From: Hydrogenophilus sp.
GTDB lineage: Bacteria > Pseudomonadota > Gammaproteobacteria > Burkholderiales > Thiobacillaceae
Direction: 5' to 3'
DNA: 64,000 nucleotides
Assembly (NCBI GenBank): GCA_020725265.1
Contig: DYFK01000003.1
Span: forward strand, 144,208-208,207
Position 1 is the stretch's first letter, and the number at the start of each line of letters is the position of its first letter. The translations under genes were made by a program, and so were the position numbers. The notes beneath the pieces were generated by a model that worked only from the letters and a program-made list of their open reading frames with translations, searched no databases and was not told the origin of the DNA. Shown here one piece after another: positions 17,981-25,704 of the stretch.

Positions 17981-18932
17981 AGCCGCCATAACCGTAGCCG
18001 TAACCGTAATCGCTTTGACCGCTCCGCTGCGGCACCTTGTTGAGCACGAGGCCGACATGCGGGCAATTCTCCAGATGCGAAAGGGCATCCTTGATCGCCT
18101 CCTGCGGCGTCCGCTCCGCCTCGACCACGAACACGATCTGGCCCATGTAACTGGCCAGCACCGTGGCCTCGCTGGTCGCGAGGATCGGCGGCGTATCGAA
18201 AATGATGACGCGATCCGGATAACGGCTGGCGATGTCACGCACGAACGTCCGCATGGCCGAGCTGGCCAGCAGTTCGGTGGCATGCGCGAAACCGCGCCCG
18301 GAAGGCAGGATGGTCAACTTCTCGATGTCCGTCTTGACCAGGACGTCGGACAACGGCAGATCGGGATCGCGCAGGATGTCGAGCAGACCACGTTCGGCTT
18401 CGAGTCCCAGATAGCGGGGCACCGCCGACTTGGCGACATCGGCGTCGACCAGCAGAACCGTGTGTTCCAGCTCCATCGCCATGCTGATGGCGAGATTGAT
18501 GGCCGTGAAGGTCTTGCCCTCGGACGGCAGGGAGCTGGCGACCATGATCAGGTTGCCGTCCTCGACACGGCTCACGCCACCGTGACCGAAGGCGTTGCCG
18601 AGCAACGTGCGCTTGATCAAGCGATATTCCTCGGCGATCTTGCTGCGCGCGACATCGGGTGTGACGCAACCCATGGCGCGCAGCCGGGCCAGATCGACAT
18701 GAACCTGCTGGCTTCCGGCGATCACGGTGGCCGGGCCATCATCTTCCAGCGCCGGTGACGGCATGGCGACCGGACGCTCGCCGACCGGCCGGCGCTCGAA
18801 CGAAGCCTCGGCCTGCCGGATCGACTTCTCGATCAGGCTGACCTCGTCGTCGGGCGCGGGCGCCGAAGCCGGCGGCATGGCTGGCGGCTCGGACCTCCCC
18901 AGTTTGCCGGCCGCGCGTTCGATGATGCTCAT
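17955..18932 (-). CDS. XrtA-associated tyrosine autokinase (TIGR03018-like, BY-kinase)
   Basis: 325 residues. BY-kinase motifs are all present: Walker A SSLPSEGKTFTAINLA, Walker A' VLLVDADVA and Walker B VIIFDTPP. A C-terminal Tyr cluster (YGYGYGYGGYGEY) is the autophosphorylation tail. No membrane segments, so it acts as the cytoplasmic half with the Wzz-type partner encoded next door. Phosphorylation cycling should control polymer length and export. The start ATG at 18932 lies 13 bp after the chain-length gene stop. Confidence 0.93.
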   Translation of the reverse strand: MSIIERAAGKLGRSEPPAMPPASAPAPDDEVSLIEKSIRQAEASFERRPVGERPVAMPSPALEDDGPATVIAGSQQVHVDLARLRAMGCVTPDVARSKIAEEYRLIKRTLLGNAFGHGGVSRVEDGNLIMVASSLPSEGKTFTAINLAISMAMELEHTVLLVDADVAKSAVPRYLGLEAERGLLDILRDPDLPLSDVLVKTDIEKLTILPSGRGFAHATELLASSAMRTFVRDIASRYPDRVIIFDTPPILATSEATVLASYMGQIVFVVEAERTPQEAIKDALSHLENCPHVGLVLNKVPQRSGQSDYGYGYGYGGYGEYAKKQ

Positions 18933-18945
18933 GCCTCTCTCCTCG

Positions 18946-20502
18946 TCATGCCGCGGCCGAAATGAACAGGTAGTAGACCATCTGGCCCAGGTACGCGACC
19001 AGCATCGCCAGAAGCGCGGCGAAGAACATCAGATTTCTGCGCCGGGCATGGCGCAGCACCAATTCGCTCTGGGTCCGGGTCACCACGCCCAGCAACGGCA
19101 ATCCGGTCAGATCCCGCAACTGGCGACGGCTGTCGACGGTCGGCCGCAACTGCCCGAGCAGGAATGCCAGGCCCAGGCCCGCGCCGAAGCCGGCGAGCGG
19201 CGCCGCGCTGACCAGCATCGGCCGGTTTGGCCAGGCCGGCTTGCTGGGCACGCGTGGCGGATCGATCACCCGGAAATCGACGGCGTCGGCCTTGCTCTCG
19301 ACGTCCCCGGAGATCACCGCGGTCTCGCGCCGTTGCAGGAACTGCGCGTAATTGCTCTTGTAGACATCGTAATCGCGCATCAGCTGGGTGTATTCGGCCT
19401 CGATCTGGGGAATGCGATCGATCGACCGGTACAACTCGGTCCGCCGCGCCTGCAACTGGCCAACCCTGGCCTTCATCGAGGCGAGATTGGCGTCGGCTTC
19501 GGCGATGGCGATGGAAAGCTGCTGATAGATCGGATTCTGGGATTTCATCGACCCCACCGGCTGCGCCTGAATGCGTCGACGGGCTGCCTCATCCTCCTGG
19601 CGCTTCTGGTCCTCAAGGCGGGCAATCAATTGCTTGACGCGGGTGATTTCCGGGTGCAGGTCGGTATAACGCAGACGCAGGGAATCCAACTGCTGCTGGA
19701 GCGTGGCGATGCGCGAATCGAGCGCGCTGGCAACCGGCTCCGCAGCCACGGGCGCCGGCCCGACCAGTACCTCTTCCTGGTCATCCAGTTGCCGTTGCAG
19801 CTGCCGCTTGCGGTTGGAGAGTTCCTCCATGTCCATCTTCGCCTGTTCCAGCGCGACATCGATCTGCCCCAGCTTGGCGTAGAAATCATTGCCCTGTCCG
19901 GGCATGACGCCGACATTGCGGCGCTTGAATTCCTCGAGCTGCTTTTCCTTTTCGTGCAGCTTGGCCTCGTAATTCTTCAGTTGCTCGTCGATGAACTGCT
20001 GGCTGCTGGAAATATCCTTGCGGGTGCCGCCCAGGCTGCTTTCCGTGAAGATCGTCAGCAGCGCCTGGACGACGCGCCTGGCCACATCCGGCGTGGTGTG
20101 CCGGAAGGCAATGGTGTACAGATTCTCCCGGTCGGTGCCGCCCAGCCGGATGTTGGCGGCCAGTTCGTTATAGAGGTCTTCCTGTTGCTTGGGCGTCTTG
20201 GCGCGCAGATCGAGATCGGTCATGCGCGCGACTTTCTCCAGATTCGGGCGACTGGCCAGCGTCCTGGTCATCATCGAAACCTGCTGGGCGACGTCCGGCT
20301 GCACCGCCAATCCACTCAGCAGCGGCCGCAACAGCGATTGCGTATCGACGTAGACGCGCGCGGTGGCCTCGTAACGGTTTTCCAGCCGGTAGACGACGAC
20401 CCAGGCGATCGCGGTCACCACCCAGGCCACCGCCAAAGCCAGCCAGCGTCTGCGCCAGACGCCGCGGGCATGCGACATCACCTGCTCGATCGCCTCGTTC
20501 AT
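18946..20502 (-). CDS. XrtA-associated polysaccharide chain-length determinant (Wzz-type, TIGR03007-like)
   Basis: 518 residues. Membrane segments lie near the N-terminus (about 22-40, WLALAVAWVVTAIAWVVVY) and the C-terminus (about 490-510). Between them is a long periplasmic coiled coil (about 160-400, KNYEAKLHEKEKQLEEFKRR onward). This is the co-polymerase that sets polymer length with the adjacent BY-kinase. Typical length for the PEP-CTERM-associated subfamily. Confidence 0.93.
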   Translation of the reverse strand: MNEAIEQVMSHARGVWRRRWLALAVAWVVTAIAWVVVYRLENRYEATARVYVDTQSLLRPLLSGLAVQPDVAQQVSMMTRTLASRPNLEKVARMTDLDLRAKTPKQQEDLYNELAANIRLGGTDRENLYTIAFRHTTPDVARRVVQALLTIFTESSLGGTRKDISSSQQFIDEQLKNYEAKLHEKEKQLEEFKRRNVGVMPGQGNDFYAKLGQIDVALEQAKMDMEELSNRKRQLQRQLDDQEEVLVGPAPVAAEPVASALDSRIATLQQQLDSLRLRYTDLHPEITRVKQLIARLEDQKRQEDEAARRRIQAQPVGSMKSQNPIYQQLSIAIAEADANLASMKARVGQLQARRTELYRSIDRIPQIEAEYTQLMRDYDVYKSNYAQFLQRRETAVISGDVESKADAVDFRVIDPPRVPSKPAWPNRPMLVSAAPLAGFGAGLGLAFLLGQLRPTVDSRRQLRDLTGLPLLGVVTRTQSELVLRHARRRNLMFFAALLAMLVAYLGQMVYYLFISAAA

Positions 20503-20543
20503 CCACCGCTCCCCTTACCAAGCCTGCCTGTAATGATGGGCAA

Positions 20544-21149
20544 TCAGAACCAGCTTTCCGGAATGATCAGGACATCGCCCGGGCGCATGTCGACGTTGGC
20601 GGACACATCGCCATTCTTGACCAGATCCTCGAGGCGGACACCGTATTGTTGCGGCTTGCCATCGACCACGCGCAGGATGCTGGCACGGTTGCCGGCGGCG
20701 AAGTCGGTGATGCCACCGACCGCGATCATGACATCGACCAGGGACATGTTCTCGCGATAGTTGAGCGCCTGCGGCTTGGCGGCTTGACCGAGCACGCGGA
20801 TCTGCTGGCCGTAGGGGCCGACGCCACCCGCGACGATGACGGTGACGATCGGATCCTGGATGTATCGACCAAGAATTTTCTCGATGTCGCGCGCCAGCTG
20901 GGTTGGCGTCTTGCCGCTCGCCTGCACGTCCTCGGCGAGGTTCATGGTCATCTTGCCGTCCGGACGGATCGGGAAGGAGCCGGAAATTTCCGGGTTACCC
21001 CAGACGAAGACGTTGACGGAATCGCCGGGCCCCAGCAGGTAGTACCAATCGGAGGCATCCGCCTTGGCGGGCGCGGGCGGGTAAAGCGGCTCATTGGCGC
21101 AACCGGCGAGCAGACCGGCCAGCAAAACGGGCAGCAGTTGGCGTTTCAT
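20544..21149 (-). CDS. XrtA-associated polysaccharide export lipoprotein (Wza-like, TIGR03027-like)
   Basis: 201 residues. Lipobox LAGLLAGC predicts an N-terminal lipid anchor. The Poly_export domain begins YYLLGPGDSVNVFVWGNPE and is followed by SLBB-like segments (IRVLGQAAKPQALNY, RPGDVLIIPESWF). It forms the outer-membrane export gate. First gene of the minus-strand cluster, with a promoter-like element about 35 bp upstream. Confidence 0.92.
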   Translation of the reverse strand: MKRQLLPVLLAGLLAGCANEPLYPPAPAKADASDWYYLLGPGDSVNVFVWGNPEISGSFPIRPDGKMTMNLAEDVQASGKTPTQLARDIEKILGRYIQDPIVTVIVAGGVGPYGQQIRVLGQAAKPQALNYRENMSLVDVMIAVGGITDFAAGNRASILRVVDGKPQQYGVRLEDLVKNGDVSANVDMRPGDVLIIPESWF

Positions 21150-21183
21150 GGAATTCCCTCCGTCCGGGTTGGTTTGCGCGCGG

Positions 21184-21210
21184 ATTATGCCACACGCCTC
21201 ATGACGGCAA
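21184..21210 (-). promoter_or_regulatory. Candidate promoter of the XrtA polysaccharide operon
   Basis: On the minus strand TTGCCG (21210-21205) and CATAAT (21189-21184) are separated by 15 nt. The spacing is short, but the -10 is good and the position suits the export gene. Confidence 0.35.
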
Positions 21211-21218
21211 TCGGTCGG

Positions 21219-21241
21219 CGTGGCTCGCGAAGCGGGCCACG
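21219..21241 (-). terminator. Strong hairpin between the small conserved genes and the polysaccharide operon
   Basis: CGTGGCTCGC, loop GAA, GCGGGCCACG: a 10-bp stem (one G-U). It lies 5 nt past the stop at 21246. No T-tract follows, so it could be a stabiliser or a Rho-independent-like terminator of low strength. Confidence 0.4.
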
Positions 21242-21245
21242 CGGA

Positions 21246-21500
21246 TCATGCCAGCCAACGCACCAGATAGAAAAGCCGAAAGCCTTCGGAGGAACGAGAC
21301 GGGCCGGAGGCGATCGCGGCATGGAAGCCGGCATCCGGCCTGGCCTGCCGCCGCGCCTCGTCCTCGTCGGCGCAGACCTGGACGCAGTTTTCCGGGAATC
21401 GTTTGCGGTTGCGTCCGCCCGGACTGTAGATCACCACCGGCCCGGTGCGAACAAGCGCCGACTCGGTATCGGCGATCAGACTGGAAATGGCTTCCGCCAT
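21246..21500 (-). CDS. Small conserved hypothetical protein
   Basis: 84 residues (VVIYSPGGRNRKRFPENCVQVCADEDEA...SRSSEGFRLFYLVRWL). Soluble, with two Cys (CVQVC) but no recognised motif. I recall similar small proteins always paired with the gene just upstream. Spacing of 3 bp to that gene indicates co-translation. Function unknown. Confidence 0.65.
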   Translation of the reverse strand: MAEAISSLIADTESALVRTGPVVIYSPGGRNRKRFPENCVQVCADEDEARRQARPDAGFHAAIASGPSRSSEGFRLFYLVRWLA

Positions 21501-21503
21501 CGC

Positions 21504-21788
21504 TCAGTTCAGCTTGGTCGAAGGCGACACGAACTGGAGCGGCTGGCTGGCTGGAGTTTCATCGGCGTAGCGCGGACGTTCCTCGCGAGACAAGCCGAGC
21601 GCCTCGGCCAGTTCCGCCTCGCGCGCCGAAATCAGGCCCAGGCACATGCGGATGTTTTCCACCGTCTCGGACGAGAACGGGCTGGGCACGCCGTCGCGCG
21701 GCGCGGTGTCGCGGACGATCGATGTCAGCGTCTTGCGCATCGCGCGCATGATCCGCTGCTCCTTGGAGAGTTCGGCTTGGTCGGTCAT
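21504..21788 (-). CDS. Small conserved hypothetical protein
   Basis: 94 residues, acidic and helical (SKEQRIMRAMRKTLTSIVRD, then SETVENIRMCLGLISAREAELAEALG). Homologues in beta- and gammaproteobacteria are sometimes labelled segregation/condensation protein A, which I consider unsupported. Paired with the 84-residue gene downstream; function unknown. Confidence 0.7.
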   Translation of the reverse strand: MTDQAELSKEQRIMRAMRKTLTSIVRDTAPRDGVPSPFSSETVENIRMCLGLISAREAELAEALGLSREERPRYADETPASQPLQFVSPSTKLN

Positions 21789-21950
21789 GACAGACTCCGG
21801 AATCAGGTTCGATGGCCATTGTCGTCACGCCACCGCGCCGGGGTCAACCTCGGTGCGAGCAGGGCTATCGGACACGGGTTCGATCCGGTTCAAGTACACT
21901 CACGAACGACCCGATCATCGCCACGCACCCTACCGTTTCAAGCTGTCGCC

Positions 21951-22652
21951 ATGTCCGATCCGCGTTTATTGCTTCTCCTTCCACTGGCCATTTTCACCGG
22001 CGCCGCCTGCGCGGAGGACTATCGCGACCCGCGCGATCCACTGGAATCCTGGAACCGGGCGGTGTTCCGCTTCAATGAACATCTCGATGAAGCGATCGTG
22101 CGGCCGGTGGCGCGCGGTTACGTCGAGGTGGTTCCCGGTTTCGCCCGCACCGGCGTGCGCAATTTCTTTTCCAATCTGGACGACGTGGCCGTGATCGCCA
22201 ACGGCGCGCTGCAACTGAAACTCGAGCAGACCAGTCGGGATTTCATGCGCCTGGCCATCAACACCTCCCTCGGCATGTTCGGCCTGTTCGACATCGCCGG
22301 CGAGATCGGGCTCAAGAAAAACAACGAGGATTTCGGCCAGACCCTCGGGTACTGGGGCGTCGGCGCCGGCCCCTACCTGGTGCTGCCCTTCCTGGGCGCC
22401 AGCAGCCTGCGCGACTTCACCGGCTTCGTGGTCGATTCCCGCCATGCCGACCCGGTGCGTGGCCACGACGACGTCTCCGCGCGCAATCCGGCCCTGGTCT
22501 TGCGCGCCGTCGGCCAGCGCGCCGATCTGCTCGGCGCCGGACAGGTACTCGACGCGGCCGCGCTCGATCCGTACGAATTCACCCGCGACCTGTATCTCGA
22601 ACGGCGACGCGGCCTGGTCCACGACGGCAACCCGCCGCCCGAGGAAGAATGA
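21951..22652 (+). CDS. mlaA: MlaA (VacJ) family outer-membrane lipid-asymmetry protein
   Basis: 233 residues from the ATG at 21951. The signature is clear: DPLESWNRAVFRFNEHLDEA, PGFARTGVRNFFSNLDD, NTSLGMFGLFDIA, DFGQTLGYWGVG, YLVLPFLGASSLRD. MlaA extracts misplaced phospholipids from the outer leaflet and passes them to MlaC. The leader ends GAAC-AED, an imperfect lipobox, so lipidation is likely but not certain. No mlaBCDEF genes are nearby. Its stop overlaps the greB start (ATGA). Confidence 0.92.
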   Translation: MSDPRLLLLLPLAIFTGAACAEDYRDPRDPLESWNRAVFRFNEHLDEAIVRPVARGYVEVVPGFARTGVRNFFSNLDDVAVIANGALQLKLEQTSRDFMRLAINTSLGMFGLFDIAGEIGLKKNNEDFGQTLGYWGVGAGPYLVLPFLGASSLRDFTGFVVDSRHADPVRGHDDVSARNPALVLRAVGQRADLLGAGQVLDAAALDPYEFTRDLYLERRRGLVHDGNPPPEEE

Positions 22653-23206
22653 ACAAGGCATTCGTCCGCGAGGACGTCGTCGAGGACGAGGGCGACGAGG
22701 CCGAAGCGCCCGGCCTGCCCGCGGGCACCCGAAACTACATGACGCCAGCCGGGCATGCCCGGATGCAATCCGAACTCTCGCGACTGGTTCGGGTCACCCG
22801 GCCGGAAGTGGTGAACATCGTCGCCTGGGCCGCCGGCAATGGCGACCGCTCCGAAAACGGCGACTATCTTTACGGCAAGAAGCGTCTGCGCGAAATCGAC
22901 CGGCGCATCCGTTTCCTGACCCGACGCCTGGAAAACGCGGTGGTGGTCGACCCCCTCGAACAGACCAACACCGACGTGGTGTATTTCGGTGCCACCGTCA
23001 CCGTCCTCGACGAAACCGGCGCGGAAAACCGGTACAGCATCGTCGGCCTGGACGAAGCCGACCCCGGGCGCGGCCGGGTTTCCTGGATTTCACCGCTGGC
23101 GCGCGCGCTGCTCAAGGCCAGACTGGGAGACAGCGTGCGATTCCAGGCGCCGGGCGGCACGCGCGAACTGGAAATCGTCGACATCGCCTACCTTAACCTC
23201 GACTGA
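22649..23206 (+). CDS. greB: Transcription elongation factor GreB
   Basis: 185 residues. N-terminal coiled coil (about 35-100) with the tip acidic pair in NGDRSENGDYLYGKK, followed by the FKBP-like C-terminal domain (WISPLARALLKARLGDSVRF). It stimulates RNA-polymerase transcript cleavage of backtracked complexes. NGDYLYGKKRLREIDRRIRF is closer to GreB than GreA. An N-terminal extension of about 28 residues (acidic, EDEGDEAE) is longer than in E. coli GreB. Translationally coupled to mlaA by a 4-bp overlap. Confidence 0.92.
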   Translation: MNKAFVREDVVEDEGDEAEAPGLPAGTRNYMTPAGHARMQSELSRLVRVTRPEVVNIVAWAAGNGDRSENGDYLYGKKRLREIDRRIRFLTRRLENAVVVDPLEQTNTDVVYFGATVTVLDETGAENRYSIVGLDEADPGRGRVSWISPLARALLKARLGDSVRFQAPGGTRELEIVDIAYLNLD

Positions 23207-23228
23207 ATCCGACGAGGCGGCGATCCGC

Positions 23229-23234
23229 TATGAT
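23229..23234 (+). promoter_or_regulatory. Candidate -10 element upstream of the NarL-family regulator
   Basis: TATGAT at 23229-23234 with a poor -35. Its predicted start (about 23241) would exclude an ATG at 23230 and favour the start codon at 23263. Confidence 0.3.
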
Positions 23235-23262
23235 ACAAATCTCCCAAACCGAGATGCCGCCC

Positions 23263-23895
23263 ATGACGCCAGTCCGTATCCTGCTGGTCGATGACCATCC
23301 CCTCCTCCGACTGGGCGTCCGCCGCTCGCTGGAATCGGAGGAAGGTTTCCTGGTCACCGGTGAATGCCCCGATCTCGCCGCCGCGCGCGCCTGGCTGGCC
23401 GAAAATGGCGCCGCCGACGTCGCCATCCTCGACCGCAGCCTGCCCGATGGCGACGGTCTCGAAATCGTTCCGCTGCTGAAGGCCGCCGGCATGAAGGTGA
23501 TCGTGCTCACGATCGAGGACGACGACGGGGAGATCCGCGCCGCCGTCGATGCCGGGGTCGACGGCTATCTGCTCAAATCCTCCGACACCGAGCAGATCAC
23601 GCACGCCATCGGCATCGTGCTCCAGGATGCCGGCGCCTTCCCGCCGGCCGTGGTGCAGAAGCTCACCCGCGCCAGCGGCGAGGATCCACTCGGGCGGTTG
23701 TCCCCTCGCGAGCTGGAAATCGCCGAATACGTTGCCCAGGGCTACAGCAACAAGGTCATCGGCGGCAAGCTCAACCTGTCCGACAACACCGTCCGCAACC
23801 ATCTGGCCAACATCATGCAGAAACTCGGCTTCCACAACCGGGTGCAGGTGGCCACGCTGGTTCTGCAGCACTTGAAGAAGAGCAAGCGCATCTGA
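23263..23895 (+). CDS. NarL/LuxR-family response regulator
   Basis: 210 residues. Receiver domain (about 1-120) with the phospho-acceptor D57 (AILDRSLPDGDG), acidic pair VDDH and Lys in YLLKSSD. C-terminal LuxR HTH (LSPRELEIAEYVAQGYSNKV...LSDNTVRNHLANIMQKL). Earlier in-frame ATGs at 23230 and 23254 exist; 23263 (MTPVRILLVDDHP) gives a canonical receiver N-terminus. The stop overlaps the start of the metal-binding gene (TGATG), so it seems to head the copper operon. No histidine kinase is adjacent. Copper operons normally use OmpR-type CopR, which makes this arrangement unusual. Confidence 0.88.
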   Translation: MTPVRILLVDDHPLLRLGVRRSLESEEGFLVTGECPDLAAARAWLAENGAADVAILDRSLPDGDGLEIVPLLKAAGMKVIVLTIEDDDGEIRAAVDAGVDGYLLKSSDTEQITHAIGIVLQDAGAFPPAVVQKLTRASGEDPLGRLSPRELEIAEYVAQGYSNKVIGGKLNLSDNTVRNHLANIMQKLGFHNRVQVATLVLQHLKKSKRI

Positions 23896-24209
23896 TGTTG
23901 CCGCGTCGGCACTGGCTCCACATCCTGCTCGCGCTGTGGCTGGCGGCGACACCATGGGCGCATGCCTGGATGCCGGATCTCGCCGCGGCCGAGACCGCGC
24001 CGGCCTGCCACGGCGCCGATGCCGGCGGCTCCGTCGACGGGTCGACGTTCACCCCATGCGGCTGCGATCACTGCCACTGCGCGGCCAGCGCGCCACCGCC
24101 GATCACGCCCGATCCGGGCATGACCACGGCATCGACCTGGCCGCGCGCATCCGATCCGTCCACAGCCAACCCGGACTTTCCGCCGACGCCACCGCCGCCT
24201 CGCGGCTGA
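23895..24209 (+). CDS. Small periplasmic Cys/His-rich protein, CopL-like
   Basis: 104 residues. Signal peptide of about 24 residues (LHILLALWLAATPWAHA) followed by a Cys/His cluster, ACHG then CGCDHCHC, and a Pro-rich tail. The cluster could bind copper or zinc. The position before a TolC-like protein and a multicopper oxidase suggests a CopL-like metal-binding role. The start overlaps the regulator stop by one base (TGATG). Confidence 0.7.
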   Translation: MLPRRHWLHILLALWLAATPWAHAWMPDLAAAETAPACHGADAGGSVDGSTFTPCGCDHCHCAASAPPPITPDPGMTTASTWPRASDPSTANPDFPPTPPPPRG

Positions 24210-24281
24210 CCCGCATCCGTTCCGCCAATGTCCGGCCCAGGCCGGACACATCCCGAACCATCCCGTTCGAACGGAGGCCAT

Positions 24282-25703
24282 ATGTATCCTGAATCGCCCA
24301 CCCTCGCGCGCGGCCTGGCCGCCGTCGCCCTGATACTGCTTTCCGGCTGCGCCAGCCTTGATCCGGAAGCGGGTTACCGGCCGCTGCGCGACACCGTCGC
24401 GGAACGCGGCGGACTCGATCTGCCCTGGATCACCGCCCAGCGGCGCGGCCTTGCCGACACCCTGATGGAAACCTTGCGCGCCCAACCACTCGAGATCGAT
24501 ACCGCCGTGCAACTGGCGCTGCTGAATCATCCCGGCCTGGAAGCCGACCTGGCCGAGCTCGGTGGCGCCGAAGCCGAGGCCTTCCAGTCGGCGCTGCTGA
24601 GAAACCCATTCCTGCACGTTTCCGCCCTGTACCCGCGCGACGAACATGGCCGCGCCCTCGACATCGGCGTGTCCTGGGATGTGCTCGGCCTGCTCGCTCT
24701 GCCGCCGCGCCGGGAAGCCGCCGACCATGCCCGCGCCGCCGCGCGCCTGCGCGCCGGCGCGCGCGCCCTCGGGCTGGCCGCGCGTACGCGCGCCGCCTGG
24801 TATGACCAGGTCGCGGAACGCGAGGCGGTTGACTGGCTGCGCGACCAGGAAGAAGCCGCCGCGCTCGCCGCCGAGGTTGCCGGCCGACTGGAAGCGGCCG
24901 GCAACCTGCCGCCCATGTCCGCCCGCGCCAGCCGGAGCGCGCTGCTGGAGAGCCGCCATGCCCGCGAGGACGCCGAAGTGGCCGCCGAGACCGGACGCGA
25001 ACGACTGGCCGCCCTGCTTGGAGTCGGCGACGGCGCCGACCTGATCCTGCCGGAACGCCTGCCACGTCTGCCGGCGCGCGACCCCGACCCGGTCGACGCC
25101 GATCATCTGGCGGCCCGACACCTGGACATCGCCGTGCTCGAGGCGGAGCTTGCGCGCGCGCGCAAACTGGCCGACCGCGCCAACCCGGGCTACTGGACCA
25201 ACAGCCTGGAGCTTGGCTGGAACTGGGATCGCGAGGCCGACGGCGAATGGAAGGACGGCCCATCGCTCGGCCTGAGCCTGCCGCTGTTCGATACCGGTGC
25301 CGGTCGCCGCGTCGCCGCCGAATTCGAAATCCGCCGCCTGGAGGCCCGGCTGCGCGAACGCCACGCCGAAATCCGGAGTGAGGCACGCCTGCTGGACAGC
25401 CGCATGCGCCGGGCGCGGGCGCGCGTCGAAAGCCTGCGCGAGGAGCTGCTGCCACTGCTCTCCGACAGCCAGGATGCCGCCCTGCTCGAATACAACGCCA
25501 TGCACAGGAGCGTGTTCCACCTGCTCGATCTGAAGCGGCGCGAGCTCGCCGCCATCCACCGCCTGGCCGCGCATCTGGCCGACTACTGGCGAGCCCGCGC
25601 CGGCCTCGACGCCCTGCGCATGGGCGTCAGTCTCGCCGAAGCTGGCCCGACCGCGCCCGACCGCGCCACCACCACCGGTGCCGCCGAACAAGGAGGACAT
25701 TGA
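24282..25703 (+). CDS. TolC-family outer-membrane efflux lipoprotein
   Basis: 473 residues from the ATG at 24282 (GGAGG at 24273-24277). Lipobox LLSGC predicts lipidation. Two long helical hairpin repeats of the OEP type follow (AVQLALLNHPGLEADLAELG; ARHLDIAVLEAELARARKLA) and a strand region near LGLSLPLFDTGAGRR. No inner-membrane RND pump or adaptor lies beside it, so its transport partner is unknown. Directly upstream of the multicopper oxidase (1-nt gap), which suggests a shared copper-handling role, as with CopB/PcoB-like arrangements. Confidence 0.85.
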   Translation: MYPESPTLARGLAAVALILLSGCASLDPEAGYRPLRDTVAERGGLDLPWITAQRRGLADTLMETLRAQPLEIDTAVQLALLNHPGLEADLAELGGAEAEAFQSALLRNPFLHVSALYPRDEHGRALDIGVSWDVLGLLALPPRREAADHARAAARLRAGARALGLAARTRAAWYDQVAEREAVDWLRDQEEAAALAAEVAGRLEAAGNLPPMSARASRSALLESRHAREDAEVAAETGRERLAALLGVGDGADLILPERLPRLPARDPDPVDADHLAARHLDIAVLEAELARARKLADRANPGYWTNSLELGWNWDREADGEWKDGPSLGLSLPLFDTGAGRRVAAEFEIRRLEARLRERHAEIRSEARLLDSRMRRARARVESLREELLPLLSDSQDAALLEYNAMHRSVFHLLDLKRRELAAIHRLAAHLADYWRARAGLDALRMGVSLAEAGPTAPDRATTTGAAEQGGH

Positions 25704-25704
25704 C

